DNA of 64,000 nucleotides, taken from assembly GCA_003167215.1 (NCBI GenBank), contig PMTV01000029.1:62001-126000 (forward strand), read 5' to 3'. Positions 8,670-16,885 of this stretch are shown here, piece by piece (position 1 is the first letter of the stretch; each line of letters opens with the position of its first letter). The notes below the pieces were generated by a model. The model worked only from the letters and a program-made list of their open reading frames with translations. It did not search any database and was not told the origin of the DNA. The DNA is from Acidobacteriota bacterium. GTDB lineage: Bacteria; Acidobacteriota; Terriglobia; Acidiferrales; UBA7541. The position numbers were made by a program, and so were the translations under genes.

Positions 8670-10502
8670 CTAAATGTTCTTCGCAGCCCGGTCGCCCAGG
8701 TTCTTCAGCTCTTCCGCCTGCCGTCCGTGCAGGCCCGGCGAGACCGCGAACGCCGTATCCATTCGCACCACGCCGGTATCGAAGTCCAGTTCGGGCACGC
8801 CCTCGAGGCAGCCGGTCGGACATTCCTCGATACAGACGCGGCAACCTTTGCAGTAGTCCACCAGGATCTTATAGAGGCCGTTCGAACGCACGTCACGCAC
8901 GATGCACGGCTCGGGACAGACCAAATAACAATTGTCGCAGGCGTTGCAGGTACCGCAGCTGAAACAGCGGCTGGCCTCTTCGACCGCCTGCTCTTCCGAA
9001 TACGCTTGAATCACTTCCTCCTGCGTTTTGCGCCGGCTCGCCGCCGGCAGCAGCGTCTGCTGCACGCGCGGGAAGTGCGGGAAATAGGTCATGTTCATGC
9101 GATTCAAATCGAATAGGACGTCCACCGGAACTGTCCGCGGCTCCAATGCCTGGCCGCGTAGCACCTTATCCAGATTGAACGCGACGCGCTTCCCGTCGCC
9201 AACTGCATTCACCACCATGAGCGGCTGACCGGAACCGAGCTGCACGATGTCACCTGCAGCAAAAAAGTTCGTGTCGCCAAGACGCCCGAAGCGGTCGATC
9301 TTGATTGTGCCGCGCTCGGTCTTGAACTCGTCCGGCAACCAACCAAGCGACGCCCGTTGTCCCACGGCGATGATCACATTGTCCACGGCGAAGCGTTCCG
9401 CCTTGGCTTCTTTATCGACTGTGATCGGCGAGGCGTTGATAGCTCCGGAAAAGCGCGCGGGATGCAATTGTAAAGCCTCAATTCTGCCGTTCCCGAGCAC
9501 CGCCGTTACTGTTCGTCCGTGCATCAATTCGACGCCTTCTTCCACCATGTCGTGCAGATCTTCCGGCACGGCCGGCATCTCCTGGGGGTTGGACTCCACC
9601 GTAATCATGGTCACTTCCACGGCGCCTTGACGCAGCGCTTCACGGGCGCAGTCTATGGCGGTGTTTCCGCCGCCGATGACCGCGACTCGAGCACCCACCT
9701 TGACCTTTGATGTGCCCATTCCGATGTCGCGAAGGAAGGGAAGTCCGTAAAGCACACCGTCCTTATTCTCGCCTTCGGCTCGCACGCTGTTAGGCTCGGT
9801 CAGACCCACGGCCAGCACGCAGGCGTCGTAATTCTTTTTCAACTCGTCCCAAGTGACATCCTTCCCGACTTCCACGTTGGTCTTGATCGTCACGCCGATC
9901 TCGACGAGGCGCTCGATCTCGCGATCCAGCACGTGCTGCGGGAGCACCCAGTCCGGAATGCCGCCGCGATTCAGTCCGCCGGCTTTCGGCGATTTCTCAA
10001 GGATTGTAACTTTATAGCCGAGGCGCGCAAGCTGATACGCCGCACTGTGGCCTGCTGGACCCGAACCCACGACGGCGACTTTCTTGCCGTTCGGCGTCCC
10101 GGCTTTAACCACGTCGCGCGCCAGTGCCTGTCCCAGATCGCCGAGAAACCGCTCGACCGCGCGAATCGAGATGGCCTCATCGTATTTCCCACGGTTGCAG
10201 GCTTGCTCGCACGGGTGGTAGCACACCCGACCGGTGACCGACGGGAAGGGCATGTCTTCCTTGATGAGCGCGTAGGCGTCCAGATACTTGCCGCGCTTCA
10301 CCAAGTCCAGATAGCCCTGGATCTTTTCGTTGGTGCCACAAGCATTGTTGCAGGGCGGCAACTTGTCCCGGTACACCGGTCTGATCGAACGCCAGTTTCC
10401 GGTAGGGAACAGATCCTGCCCTTTTTCCTGCGTCGGCGCAGGTGTAATGCCGGCGAACGGGATCTTCAGCCGCTCGGGTATCTTTGTGCCTTTGGTTGAC
10501 AT
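8670..10502 (-). CDS. GltD-type flavoprotein fused to 2x[4Fe-4S] ferredoxin (delta) domain
   Basis: A 610-residue electron-transfer subunit. The N-terminal Fer4_20-type domain has cysteines at 51, 55, 94, 98 and 102. The FAD Rossmann motif G-S-G-P-A-G is at 146-151, and the NAD(P) motif G-G-G-N-T-A at 277-282. The C-terminal 100 residues carry two ferredoxin-like cysteine sets (513-529 and 551-565), replacing the separate delta ferredoxin of other 2-oxoacid oxidoreductases. It should pass electrons from the TPP centre through clusters and FAD to NAD(P)+. Moorella oxalate oxidoreductase has no such flavoprotein. Ten bases separate it from the gamma gene. NAD versus NADP preference is not decided. 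Confidence 0.88.
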   Translation of the reverse strand: MSTKGTKIPERLKIPFAGITPAPTQEKGQDLFPTGNWRSIRPVYRDKLPPCNNACGTNEKIQGYLDLVKRGKYLDAYALIKEDMPFPSVTGRVCYHPCEQACNRGKYDEAISIRAVERFLGDLGQALARDVVKAGTPNGKKVAVVGSGPAGHSAAYQLARLGYKVTILEKSPKAGGLNRGGIPDWVLPQHVLDREIERLVEIGVTIKTNVEVGKDVTWDELKKNYDACVLAVGLTEPNSVRAEGENKDGVLYGLPFLRDIGMGTSKVKVGARVAVIGGGNTAIDCAREALRQGAVEVTMITVESNPQEMPAVPEDLHDMVEEGVELMHGRTVTAVLGNGRIEALQLHPARFSGAINASPITVDKEAKAERFAVDNVIIAVGQRASLGWLPDEFKTERGTIKIDRFGRLGDTNFFAAGDIVQLGSGQPLMVVNAVGDGKRVAFNLDKVLRGQALEPRTVPVDVLFDLNRMNMTYFPHFPRVQQTLLPAASRRKTQEEVIQAYSEEQAVEEASRCFSCGTCNACDNCYLVCPEPCIVRDVRSNGLYKILVDYCKGCRVCIEECPTGCLEGVPELDFDTGVVRMDTAFAVSPGLHGRQAEELKNLGDRAAKNI

Positions 10503-10512
10503 GTGTCCTTTC

Positions 10513-11160
10513 CTACGCCGCCACTGGATTGAGCGGCATGATGTGCAACTCTTCGAGTGCCAATCGGAATGCGTGCTTGTTCGCGATCATCGGCTCGATC
10601 GTGGCCATCTTGACGATGCCGGTTGTCTTCACCACAGCTGCGATGAGTGGAGCGGCGATATCAGGAGCGATCGATTTGTTGCGCTCCGCGGCACCTTCAG
10701 TCGAAAGGCGGTCGAGGCCGAGCTCGCCCAGCCGGTAGTAGAGCCATTTGTGGTCGGCCAGCTTAGCGGCGTCGACACAGACGAGTTGGGCCAGCCGCTC
10801 GGCACCCGGCACGAAACGAATCATGTACTCCGGCGTGTAGTGTGTGTTGATCACCAGCGTTCCGCCCGGAGGCATCCCGCGCATGTAATCCCATCCCTTA
10901 ACCATCGTTCCTTCGACCAGCACGATGATGTTGGGCTGCTCGTTTTCGTAGGTGAGTTCGTTCTCAATAACGCTGTCGCTCACGCGACAGTATTTGCGCG
11001 TTGGGCAATTCGTGCGATCAGGATTGTCGACATAATTCTCCATCGCCTGTGCGAATTTGCCCTCCAGCCGGGCAGAAGCGGCAACGGAATTAACGATGTC
11101 GCGTCCTTCTTTGTCCATGATGATGCCGCGGGTCCAAACAGTAAGTTCCGTGTAGCTCAT
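10513..11160 (-). CDS. Oxalate oxidoreductase gamma subunit
   Basis: A 215-residue protein of the 2-oxoacid:acceptor oxidoreductase gamma family, starting at ATG 11160 behind GAGGT; a TTG at 11166 would sit too close to that ribosome site. It begins Y-T-E-L-T-V-W-T-R-G and contains N-I-I-V-L-V-E-G-T and P-P-G-G-T-L-V-I-N-T, the Rossmann-like pattern of the family. In the protein complex gamma packs against alpha and beta. In Moorella the gamma and delta parts are, as I recall, one chain; here gamma is separate and delta is fused to the flavoprotein. It starts two bases after the AAA ATPase stop. Confidence 0.85.
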   Translation of the reverse strand: MSYTELTVWTRGIIMDKEGRDIVNSVAASARLEGKFAQAMENYVDNPDRTNCPTRKYCRVSDSVIENELTYENEQPNIIVLVEGTMVKGWDYMRGMPPGGTLVINTHYTPEYMIRFVPGAERLAQLVCVDAAKLADHKWLYYRLGELGLDRLSTEGAAERNKSIAPDIAAPLIAAVVKTTGIVKMATIEPMIANKHAFRLALEELHIMPLNPVAA

Positions 11161-11162
11161 GA

Positions 11163-13367
11163 TCAACCTCGTGATTTGGTAGATGCGTCGGGACCCAAAT
11201 CCCCGGCGCTATGGCTTATCGCGTTCGCTGTTTTCATCTGTTTCGGACTGCCCCAATCGGAATTAAGAACGGCCAGAAAATCGCTTCGCAAGACAACGAA
11301 TGGCGCAGCGCGGGTGCCGTCCTGAAATTCCACAATCGCTAATAGCGTTGCCTTCTTGCACAGGCTTTCGATGTCGGCGCCGGTTAGCCCTTCCATCCGC
11401 TCGGCGAATTCATCGAAATCAACATTGGGCGCCAACGGCGCACGCCGGCAGCAAAGCCGCATGATGGCCGCTCGATCGGCAGCGTCTGGTTTCGCGAACT
11501 GAATTTTGTAGTCGAACCGCCCGCTGCGTAGAAGGGCCGGCTCGATCCGCTCGGGACGATTGGTAGCGGCCAGCAGGATCACGCCTTTGACGTCGCGCAA
11601 GTTATCGATCTCACGCAGAAGCTGGCTGAGAATCCTTTGATAGACGTCGGTGCCGAATTGATCGACGCCGAACTTTGGGGCGACTGCGTCGATCGTGTCG
11701 AAGAACAGGATGCAGGGCGCAGCCCGTCTGGCCTTTTTGAAAACTTCCCGCAGCGCCCTCTCGGATTCGCCCAACCACTTGGAGTACAATTGCGGGCCAT
11801 CGATGGCGATCAGCGGCACTTGTTTTTCACCCGAAAGCGCTCGCGCCATGGCAGTCTTCCCGGTACCCGATGGTCCGGCCAACAAAATGCCTCGCGGCGG
11901 CGCCAGTCCAACCTGCTCGTAAATCTCGTCGTGCATGTGAGAATGCTCGACTACGGCATCGAGCAAACGTTTGACCTCGGTAAGACCGCCCAGGGATGCA
12001 AAGGTCGTTGCGCTCTTCTCAATAAAAAATTCGCGAGTCGCGCTGGGCTCTACTTCCTTCAAACCGGCGAGAAAGTCGTCGCGCGTGACCTGCAGCGTCC
12101 CCAGTTCAGCGGATGCCGCGCCGTCGGTCTCGAGTGGATAGGCCGAGAGGAAACCACGCAATGCGATCATGCCGACTTCTTGTCCCAGCGCTTCGAGATC
12201 AGCGCCGACGAAACCGTGAGAATGTTCGGCGATCTCCTTCAGGTCCACGTCCGGCGCGAGAGGCATGGCGCGCGTATGGATCTTTAGGATCTGCAGCCGT
12301 GCTTGAGTATTCGGCACGCCAATTTCGATTTCGCGATCGAAACGGCCGGGACGCCGCAGTGCCGGGTCAAGCACCTCGGGGATGTTGGTCGCACCGATGA
12401 CGATCACTTGGCCGCGTGCGACAAAGCCATCCATTAAGCTCAGGAGCTGGGCCACGACGCGCTTTTCGACCTCGCCGACTACCTCCGTGCGTTTGGGAGC
12501 CACGGCGTCGATCTCGTCGATGAACAGGATTGCCGGCGCGTGGCGTGCCGCTTCCTCGAAGACCTCGCGGAGTTTGGCCTCGCTCTCGCCGTAGAACTTC
12601 CGCATGATCTCGGGGCCGTTTAGGTGAATAAAGTGAACGCGACTTTCAGCGGCTACGGCGCGCGCAAGCAGGGTCTTGCCCGTTCCCGGCGGACCGTACA
12701 GCAACACTCCCTTCGGCGCGAGAATTCCCAAGCGCTCGAAGATACGTGAGTACTTCAGCGGCAGCTCAACGATTTCTCGCACTCGCGCCACTTCACGTTC
12801 CAGGCCGCCGATATCTTCGTAGGACACTGACGGAGCGCGGGCCGCCGTCTGCTCGCCTTCCACCACTCGGAGGTCGGTGCGTTTCCCGATCACGACAGGT
12901 CCGGATGGAATCGTGCGCACCACCTGGAAGTTTACCGCCTTGGCAAATGTCGGCACCCGCACCACACAGCCCGCGATCACCGGAACGCCTACCAGATCCT
13001 GCAGCATCCGATCGGGTGCGATGGTTGCCGGCGCAGCTCCTACCCACAACGGCGACAAGCGCACGGCCACCGCCTGCTCGTGCTCGATCGGCGATACCGT
13101 CACCTGTTCCTGCAGGCCCGCGCTGCAATTGCTGCGGCACGTGCCGTCTATCTGAATCATGCCTTCGAAGCCTTCGTCCGAAAGCTCGGCGCGCCCCACG
13201 CCAGTCATGCCGCCGGTGATCTTCAGCACGTCGCCTGCCCGCGCACCCATGCGCAGCAGGTCGGCCGGTGCCAGTCGCGCAATCGCGTGGCCGACGTCTT
13301 CGACCCGCGCCTCCGCAACCCGCAGCGTAAGCGTTCCCGTCATCGATGAATGGGCAGTTTCCGTCAT
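11163..13367 (-). CDS. CDC48/p97-like double AAA+ ATPase with altered D2 Walker B
   Basis: A 734-residue VAT/CDC48-type unfoldase: N-terminal double-psi-barrel and adaptor-like domain (about 10-170), then two AAA modules. D1 has Walker A G-P-P-G-T-G-K-T (225-232), Walker B L-F-I-D-E-I-D (281-287) and arginine fingers in R-R-P-G-R-F-D (338-344). D2 has Walker A G-P-S-G-T-G-K-T (498-505), but its Walker B reads F-F-D-T-I-D (555-560), with Thr in place of the catalytic Glu. D2 should bind ATP and hydrolyse it poorly or not at all. The start at 13367 precedes the N-domain; upstream in-frame codons overlap gntR. Its place directly before the gamma gene suggests a dedicated remodelling or assembly factor for the oxidoreductase. 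Confidence 0.88.
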   Translation of the reverse strand: MTETAHSSMTGTLTLRVAEARVEDVGHAIARLAPADLLRMGARAGDVLKITGGMTGVGRAELSDEGFEGMIQIDGTCRSNCSAGLQEQVTVSPIEHEQAVAVRLSPLWVGAAPATIAPDRMLQDLVGVPVIAGCVVRVPTFAKAVNFQVVRTIPSGPVVIGKRTDLRVVEGEQTAARAPSVSYEDIGGLEREVARVREIVELPLKYSRIFERLGILAPKGVLLYGPPGTGKTLLARAVAAESRVHFIHLNGPEIMRKFYGESEAKLREVFEEAARHAPAILFIDEIDAVAPKRTEVVGEVEKRVVAQLLSLMDGFVARGQVIVIGATNIPEVLDPALRRPGRFDREIEIGVPNTQARLQILKIHTRAMPLAPDVDLKEIAEHSHGFVGADLEALGQEVGMIALRGFLSAYPLETDGAASAELGTLQVTRDDFLAGLKEVEPSATREFFIEKSATTFASLGGLTEVKRLLDAVVEHSHMHDEIYEQVGLAPPRGILLAGPSGTGKTAMARALSGEKQVPLIAIDGPQLYSKWLGESERALREVFKKARRAAPCILFFDTIDAVAPKFGVDQFGTDVYQRILSQLLREIDNLRDVKGVILLAATNRPERIEPALLRSGRFDYKIQFAKPDAADRAAIMRLCCRRAPLAPNVDFDEFAERMEGLTGADIESLCKKATLLAIVEFQDGTRAAPFVVLRSDFLAVLNSDWGSPKQMKTANAISHSAGDLGPDASTKSRG

Positions 13368-13407
13368 GACGTCACATTCGACCTGCTGGGATGAAACTCT
13401 CCGTTGA

Positions 13408-14127
13408 TCAAAACTTTGTATTGAGTACGATCTCTTCCACGTCTTCAATGTGCCGCCGCATCGCGGCCTTTGCCGCTTCCGCATCGTGTCGCTTGATGGC
13501 AGCCAGGATCCGCCGGTGGCCGGCGAGCGACTTTTGCGCGCGTCCTTCCACCTGCAAAGAGTGTTCGCGCGTGTCGCGCAGCAGGTCCATCAGGGTGTCG
13601 ATCACCTTCAGAACGACACTGTTACCGGATGCCAGAGCAATGCCGTAGTGGAAATCCGCGTCCTCGGCGATGGCCGCCTCTCCCTGGCTCTGCGTTTTCT
13701 CCTGCCTTTGGAGAATCTCTTCCATCTCGGAAATTTCTTCGGCGGTAGCGTTGGCGGCTGCTCGCGCGGCCAGCGGCGGTTCGATCATCTTGCGGAAATC
13801 CAGAAGCTCGGTCACTAGACCCTGCCGGCGCTTCAGCGCATTGGCAAAAGGATTGGCGGATGACTCGGTCGTTCGTTCGCGAACGATTGTCCCGGTGCCT
13901 TGGCGCGGTTCAACCAGGCCCACCAGTTCCAGGCCCCGAATCGCGTCTCGAATGGAACTGCGGCTTACCTGAAGAATCTCCGCCAGCTCGCGTTCCGAGG
14001 GCAGTTTATCTCCGGGTTTCAATTTTTTAAGAATCAGGCGTTCGATCTGCTTGGCGACTTCTTCGTAGACTTTGTTTCTTCGGATAACCTCGAAGTCGGG
14101 TTTGACGGATTTGACGGGTGCGGGCAT
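13408..14127 (-). CDS. FadR-type GntR transcriptional regulator (FCD domain)
   Basis: A 239-residue regulator starting at ATG 14127. The winged helix (about 18-85) contains the GntR signature P-G-D-K-L-P-S-E-R-E-L-A and V-S-R-S-S-I-R-D-A-I-R. The C-terminal FCD ligand domain (about 110-235) has the D/H metal set, including D-x-x-F-H-Y-G-I-A and two later histidines (G-H-R-R-I-L, M-R-R-H-I-E). FCD proteins usually sense small carboxylates, so oxalate, glyoxylate or a related acid is a fair guess. It is the first gene of the run leading to the oxidoreductase, and a 19-bp dyad sits eight bases upstream of its ATG, so it probably controls itself. The gap to the AAA gene is 40 bases. Confidence 0.88.
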   Translation of the reverse strand: MPAPVKSVKPDFEVIRRNKVYEEVAKQIERLILKKLKPGDKLPSERELAEILQVSRSSIRDAIRGLELVGLVEPRQGTGTIVRERTTESSANPFANALKRRQGLVTELLDFRKMIEPPLAARAAANATAEEISEMEEILQRQEKTQSQGEAAIAEDADFHYGIALASGNSVVLKVIDTLMDLLRDTREHSLQVEGRAQKSLAGHRRILAAIKRHDAEAAKAAMRRHIEDVEEIVLNTKF

Positions 14128-14134
14128 GGGCAAG

Positions 14135-14153
14135 TGGTCTGGTAAGCGGACCA
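14135..14153. promoter_or_regulatory. 19-bp operator, site B (gntR/oxidoreductase operon)
   Basis: On the plus strand this reads TGGTCTGGTAAGCGGACCA. It shares 15 of 19 positions with site C and 13 of 19 with site A, and has the same TGGT-N11-ACCA spacing. It lies between the predicted start site (about 14159) and the gntR ATG at 14127, so a bound protein would hinder both transcription and use of the short leader. Confidence 0.75.
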
Positions 14154-14165
14154 GCTCACAAATGG

Positions 14166-14195
14166 AGTATACCCCCGCTGTCAAGAGCCTAGCAA
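14166..14195 (-). promoter_or_regulatory. gntR operon promoter
   Basis: Reading towards gntR, TTGCTA (14195-14190) and TATACT (14171-14166) are 18 bp apart. An alternative -35, TTGACA at 14184-14179, has only a poor -10 at the right distance. With TATACT, transcription would start near 14159, placing operator B at about +7 to +25, the same geometry as at oxlT. Confidence 0.5.
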
Positions 14196-14299
14196 ATATT
14201 TTTATCGGGCGAATCCAAAAAGAAATGGATCTGGCCCGGAAACCGCCGCGGTAACAATTGCCCGGGTGCGCGGCCCAAGGTGCGTCTCGCAGGCACCGC

Positions 14300-15283
14300 T
14301 CACTTCGGCGGTTGGGCCATCGCACTCTGCGCCAATAACTTCGTGCAGTTGTACACTGTTCGCGTGTAAGGCATAGGAAGACCCACTCTCTCTCCCAACT
14401 CCACTACTGCGCCCACCAGCGCCTCCAGTTCCATCGGCCGGCCCGCTTCGAGGTCCTGCAACATGGAGGTTCTGTGCTCCCCCACTTTTTCTGCGCCCGC
14501 CATTCGCTGATCGATGGAAACCGGCAACTCCATTCCCAACTTGCTGGAGACCGCTTCCACTTCCTGCATGATGGTGCGTATCAGCGAGGAAACCCCCGGA
14601 TCGCGCACCATCTGAATCAGCGTGGCTCGCGTGAGTGCGCTGACCGGATTCAACGAAGCGTTTCCCAAAACCTTTACCCATATTTCGTGGCGGATCCGGG
14701 TGCTGACCGGGCATCGTAGGCCGGAGGCGATGAGCGCCTCTGCAATTCGTCGGCAGCGTTCGGAGCGCGCGCCGTCCGGCTCGCCGAGAGAAATGCGATT
14801 ACCCTCGATATGTTGAACCACCCCGGGTGAGGAAATCTCGGTAGAAAAGTAAACGATGGATCCTACGACCATACGCGCCTCGATGGCCGAGGAAATTATG
14901 CCACCGGGATCGATCCGCTCCAGGCGCAATCCTTCCAAATCGCCGCCGAACCCCTGGAAGTACCACCAGGGTATTCCGTTTTGTGTGCTGACAACTGTAG
15001 TCTCCGGCCCTAGCACCGGCCTCAACTGCGGCGCAAGTTGCGGCAGGCCGTGTGCCTTCACTCCAAGAAAGACAACGTCCACCGGCCCTACTTCCTCGAG
15101 GGAACCGGCGATTTTCGGCCGCGCGATAAAATCTCCCTCGCTGCTTCTTACTTGCACGCCATGCTCTTGCATAGCACGAAGATGAGGGCCGCGCGCGAAG
15201 AGCGTGACATCGAACCCGGCATGCGCCATGCGCGCACCGATGTAGGCTCCTATCGCGCCCGCTCCCGCGATCAGGAATCTCAT
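14300..15283 (-). CDS. PanE/ApbA-family reductase, probable oxalyl-CoA reductase
   Basis: A 327-residue NAD(P)H-dependent reductase. The Rossmann motif G-A-G-A-I-G is at 7-12 and the family catalytic lysine is in I-W-V-K-V-L-G-N (Lys204, followed by Asn208 and Asn212). By family it would be called 2-dehydropantoate 2-reductase. Its ATG overlaps the stop of the oxalate-CoA ligase (ATGA), with malate synthase upstream, and in Methylobacterium extorquens the oxalyl-CoA reductase was found to be a PanE paralogue (PanE2). I therefore infer reduction of oxalyl-CoA to glyoxylate. No other pantothenate gene is near. A true ketopantoate reductase remains possible. Confidence 0.78.
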   Translation of the reverse strand: MRFLIAGAGAIGAYIGARMAHAGFDVTLFARGPHLRAMQEHGVQVRSSEGDFIARPKIAGSLEEVGPVDVVFLGVKAHGLPQLAPQLRPVLGPETTVVSTQNGIPWWYFQGFGGDLEGLRLERIDPGGIISSAIEARMVVGSIVYFSTEISSPGVVQHIEGNRISLGEPDGARSERCRRIAEALIASGLRCPVSTRIRHEIWVKVLGNASLNPVSALTRATLIQMVRDPGVSSLIRTIMQEVEAVSSKLGMELPVSIDQRMAGAEKVGEHRTSMLQDLEAGRPMELEALVGAVVELGERVGLPMPYTRTVYNCTKLLAQSAMAQPPK

Positions 15284-16791
15284 AGTTCGTCATCCCCGAG
15301 CGCGGCGGCTACGGCGCGTCGGCGAATTTTTCCAGTCGCGGTGGTGGGGATAGTCTTTACGAGATAAATCTTCTTAGGACATTTGTATTCCGCCAGCAAC
15401 TCGCGGCAGTGCCTGATGAGTTCCGATTCGGTGGCGTCGTGTGCTTCGTGCAATACCACCGCGGCGGCTACTTCTTCACCCAACGTAGGATGCACGCAGC
15501 CAAACGTGACCGCTGCCGCGACGGCAGAATGCCGCAGCAAAATCTCGTCGACTTCGTGAGGTGCGATATTCTCTCCACCGCGGATGATGATGTCTTTGAT
15601 CCTGCCGGTCAAATGCAAATAGCAATCCTCATCGAGCATTCCTTCGTCGCCGGTAAGAAACCATCCATTCACGAAAGCGCGAGCGTTGGCGTCCGGATTG
15701 TTTTCATATCCCCGAAATACGTTGGCTCCCTGAATGGCGACTTCGCCGCGCTGGTTGGTGCCGAGATCGTTGCCCTCCTTATTCATGATGCGGATGCGAA
15801 GCCCGGTGCCCACACCGACAGAACCTGCCTTCCGATGTCGCGGAGGTAAAGGATTCGAGGTCATCTGGTGGGCGGCCTCCGTCATTCCGTAGGCTTCGAC
15901 AAACGGCACTCCGAACAGACTTTCGATCTTCTGAATGAGCGCCGACGACATGGGAGCGCTGCACGAACGGATGAAGCGCAGCGAGGCAGCTTCTACGGGT
16001 TTCTGGTGAGTACGTGCCAGCAGAAGCTGATGCATCGTGGGCACCCCCGAATACCAGGTCACGCGATGTTCCCGAACCGTGCGCCAGAAAGAAAGCGCGT
16101 TGAATTTGGTGGGAACAACGACGGTCCCTCCGGAAAGCAAAGTTGCCATGAGTGAGGCAATCAACCCGTGAACGTGGAACAGCGGCATGATGCACAGCGA
16201 AACATCCTCCTCTGAAAGCGCGTATGTGTTCGCGATATTCGCTGACGAGACCGCGAGATTGAAATGCCGCAAGGGAACGCGCTTCGGCCGCCCAGTGCTT
16301 CCGCTGGTGTGCAGGATCAGAGCAATATCGTCAGCCGTGGGCGCGCTTGCGGAAACACCGGTGGGAGCACCCGCGAGCTGAACGTCGCCCTGGTCGCTCA
16401 TTTCCACCGAGAACACCGGAATCTTGCGGTCCGCAGCCGCGCTGCGCGCGAATTGTGCGCCTGCCGGCGGGCAAAGCAAAATCCGCGCATTCGTATCCCC
16501 GAGAAAGAAATGGAACTCTTCGTAGGGATACGCCAGGTTCAACGGAGCTGCGATCCCAGCGATGGAGGCAGCCAGGAAGCTGACGATTGCAGGCAATCCG
16601 TTCGGCAATGCGATGGCTACAGCATCGCCACGGCGAATGCCGGCGGCGGCCAAAGCGTTGGCCATGGCCAAGACCTGTTGCCGGAGCGAATCGTAGGTGA
16701 CTCGGATTCCAAGCTCGGGAACGATCACTGCAGTGTGGCTGTCAGCAAATTGTAAGACGTCAAGAAGGGTGTCTACCGACTTCAGTGTCAT
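15280..16791 (-). CDS. Oxalate-CoA ligase (AAE3/Pcs60-type acyl-CoA synthetase)
   Basis: An adenylate-forming enzyme of 503 residues that should convert oxalate, ATP and CoA to oxalyl-CoA. The AMP loop T-S-G-S-T-G-R-P-K is at 162-170, and the C-terminal catalytic lysine is in T-A-T-G-K-I-R-R (Lys488). It follows plant AAE3 and yeast Pcs60 in I-M-P-L-F-H-V-H-G-L (201-210), W-Y-S-G-V-P-T-M-H-Q (246-255), F-I-R-S-C-S-A-P (273-280) and Y-G-M-T-E-A-A-H-Q-M followed by S-N-P-L-P. These are the stretches that mark oxalate ligases among acyl-CoA synthetases. It is translationally coupled to the PanE-type reductase. No oxalyl-CoA decarboxylase is in the window. Confidence 0.85.
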   Translation of the reverse strand: MTLKSVDTLLDVLQFADSHTAVIVPELGIRVTYDSLRQQVLAMANALAAAGIRRGDAVAIALPNGLPAIVSFLAASIAGIAAPLNLAYPYEEFHFFLGDTNARILLCPPAGAQFARSAAADRKIPVFSVEMSDQGDVQLAGAPTGVSASAPTADDIALILHTSGSTGRPKRVPLRHFNLAVSSANIANTYALSEEDVSLCIMPLFHVHGLIASLMATLLSGGTVVVPTKFNALSFWRTVREHRVTWYSGVPTMHQLLLARTHQKPVEAASLRFIRSCSAPMSSALIQKIESLFGVPFVEAYGMTEAAHQMTSNPLPPRHRKAGSVGVGTGLRIRIMNKEGNDLGTNQRGEVAIQGANVFRGYENNPDANARAFVNGWFLTGDEGMLDEDCYLHLTGRIKDIIIRGGENIAPHEVDEILLRHSAVAAAVTFGCVHPTLGEEVAAAVVLHEAHDATESELIRHCRELLAEYKCPKKIYLVKTIPTTATGKIRRRAVAAALGDDEL

Positions 16792-16885
16792 CCGTTGTCG
16801 CCCCTGGCGCGATCTTTTGTTCGATCTGGTTTTTCTGCTAACAAGTATTTTGCAGCTTGAATTGATCCCGCCAGAATGCTTCCGA

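Noticed and set aside
7468-8673. A 401-codon open frame on the plus strand opposite the oxidoreductase alpha gene
   Set aside because: It is a codon-bias shadow of a GC-rich gene; the translation is rich in His and Arg with no domain, and the minus-strand protein is clearly real.
14300-15283. Calling the PanE-family gene a pantothenate enzyme
   Set aside because: Its coupling to an oxalate-CoA ligase and the known oxalyl-CoA reductase precedent in the same family make that label less likely, though not excluded.
16792-16885. A possible fourth copy of the 19-bp operator before the oxalate-CoA ligase
   Set aside because: CTGGTTTTTCTGCTAACAAG has a TGGT half-site and a CTAA core, but the spacing is wrong and the ACCA half is missing, so I do not count it.
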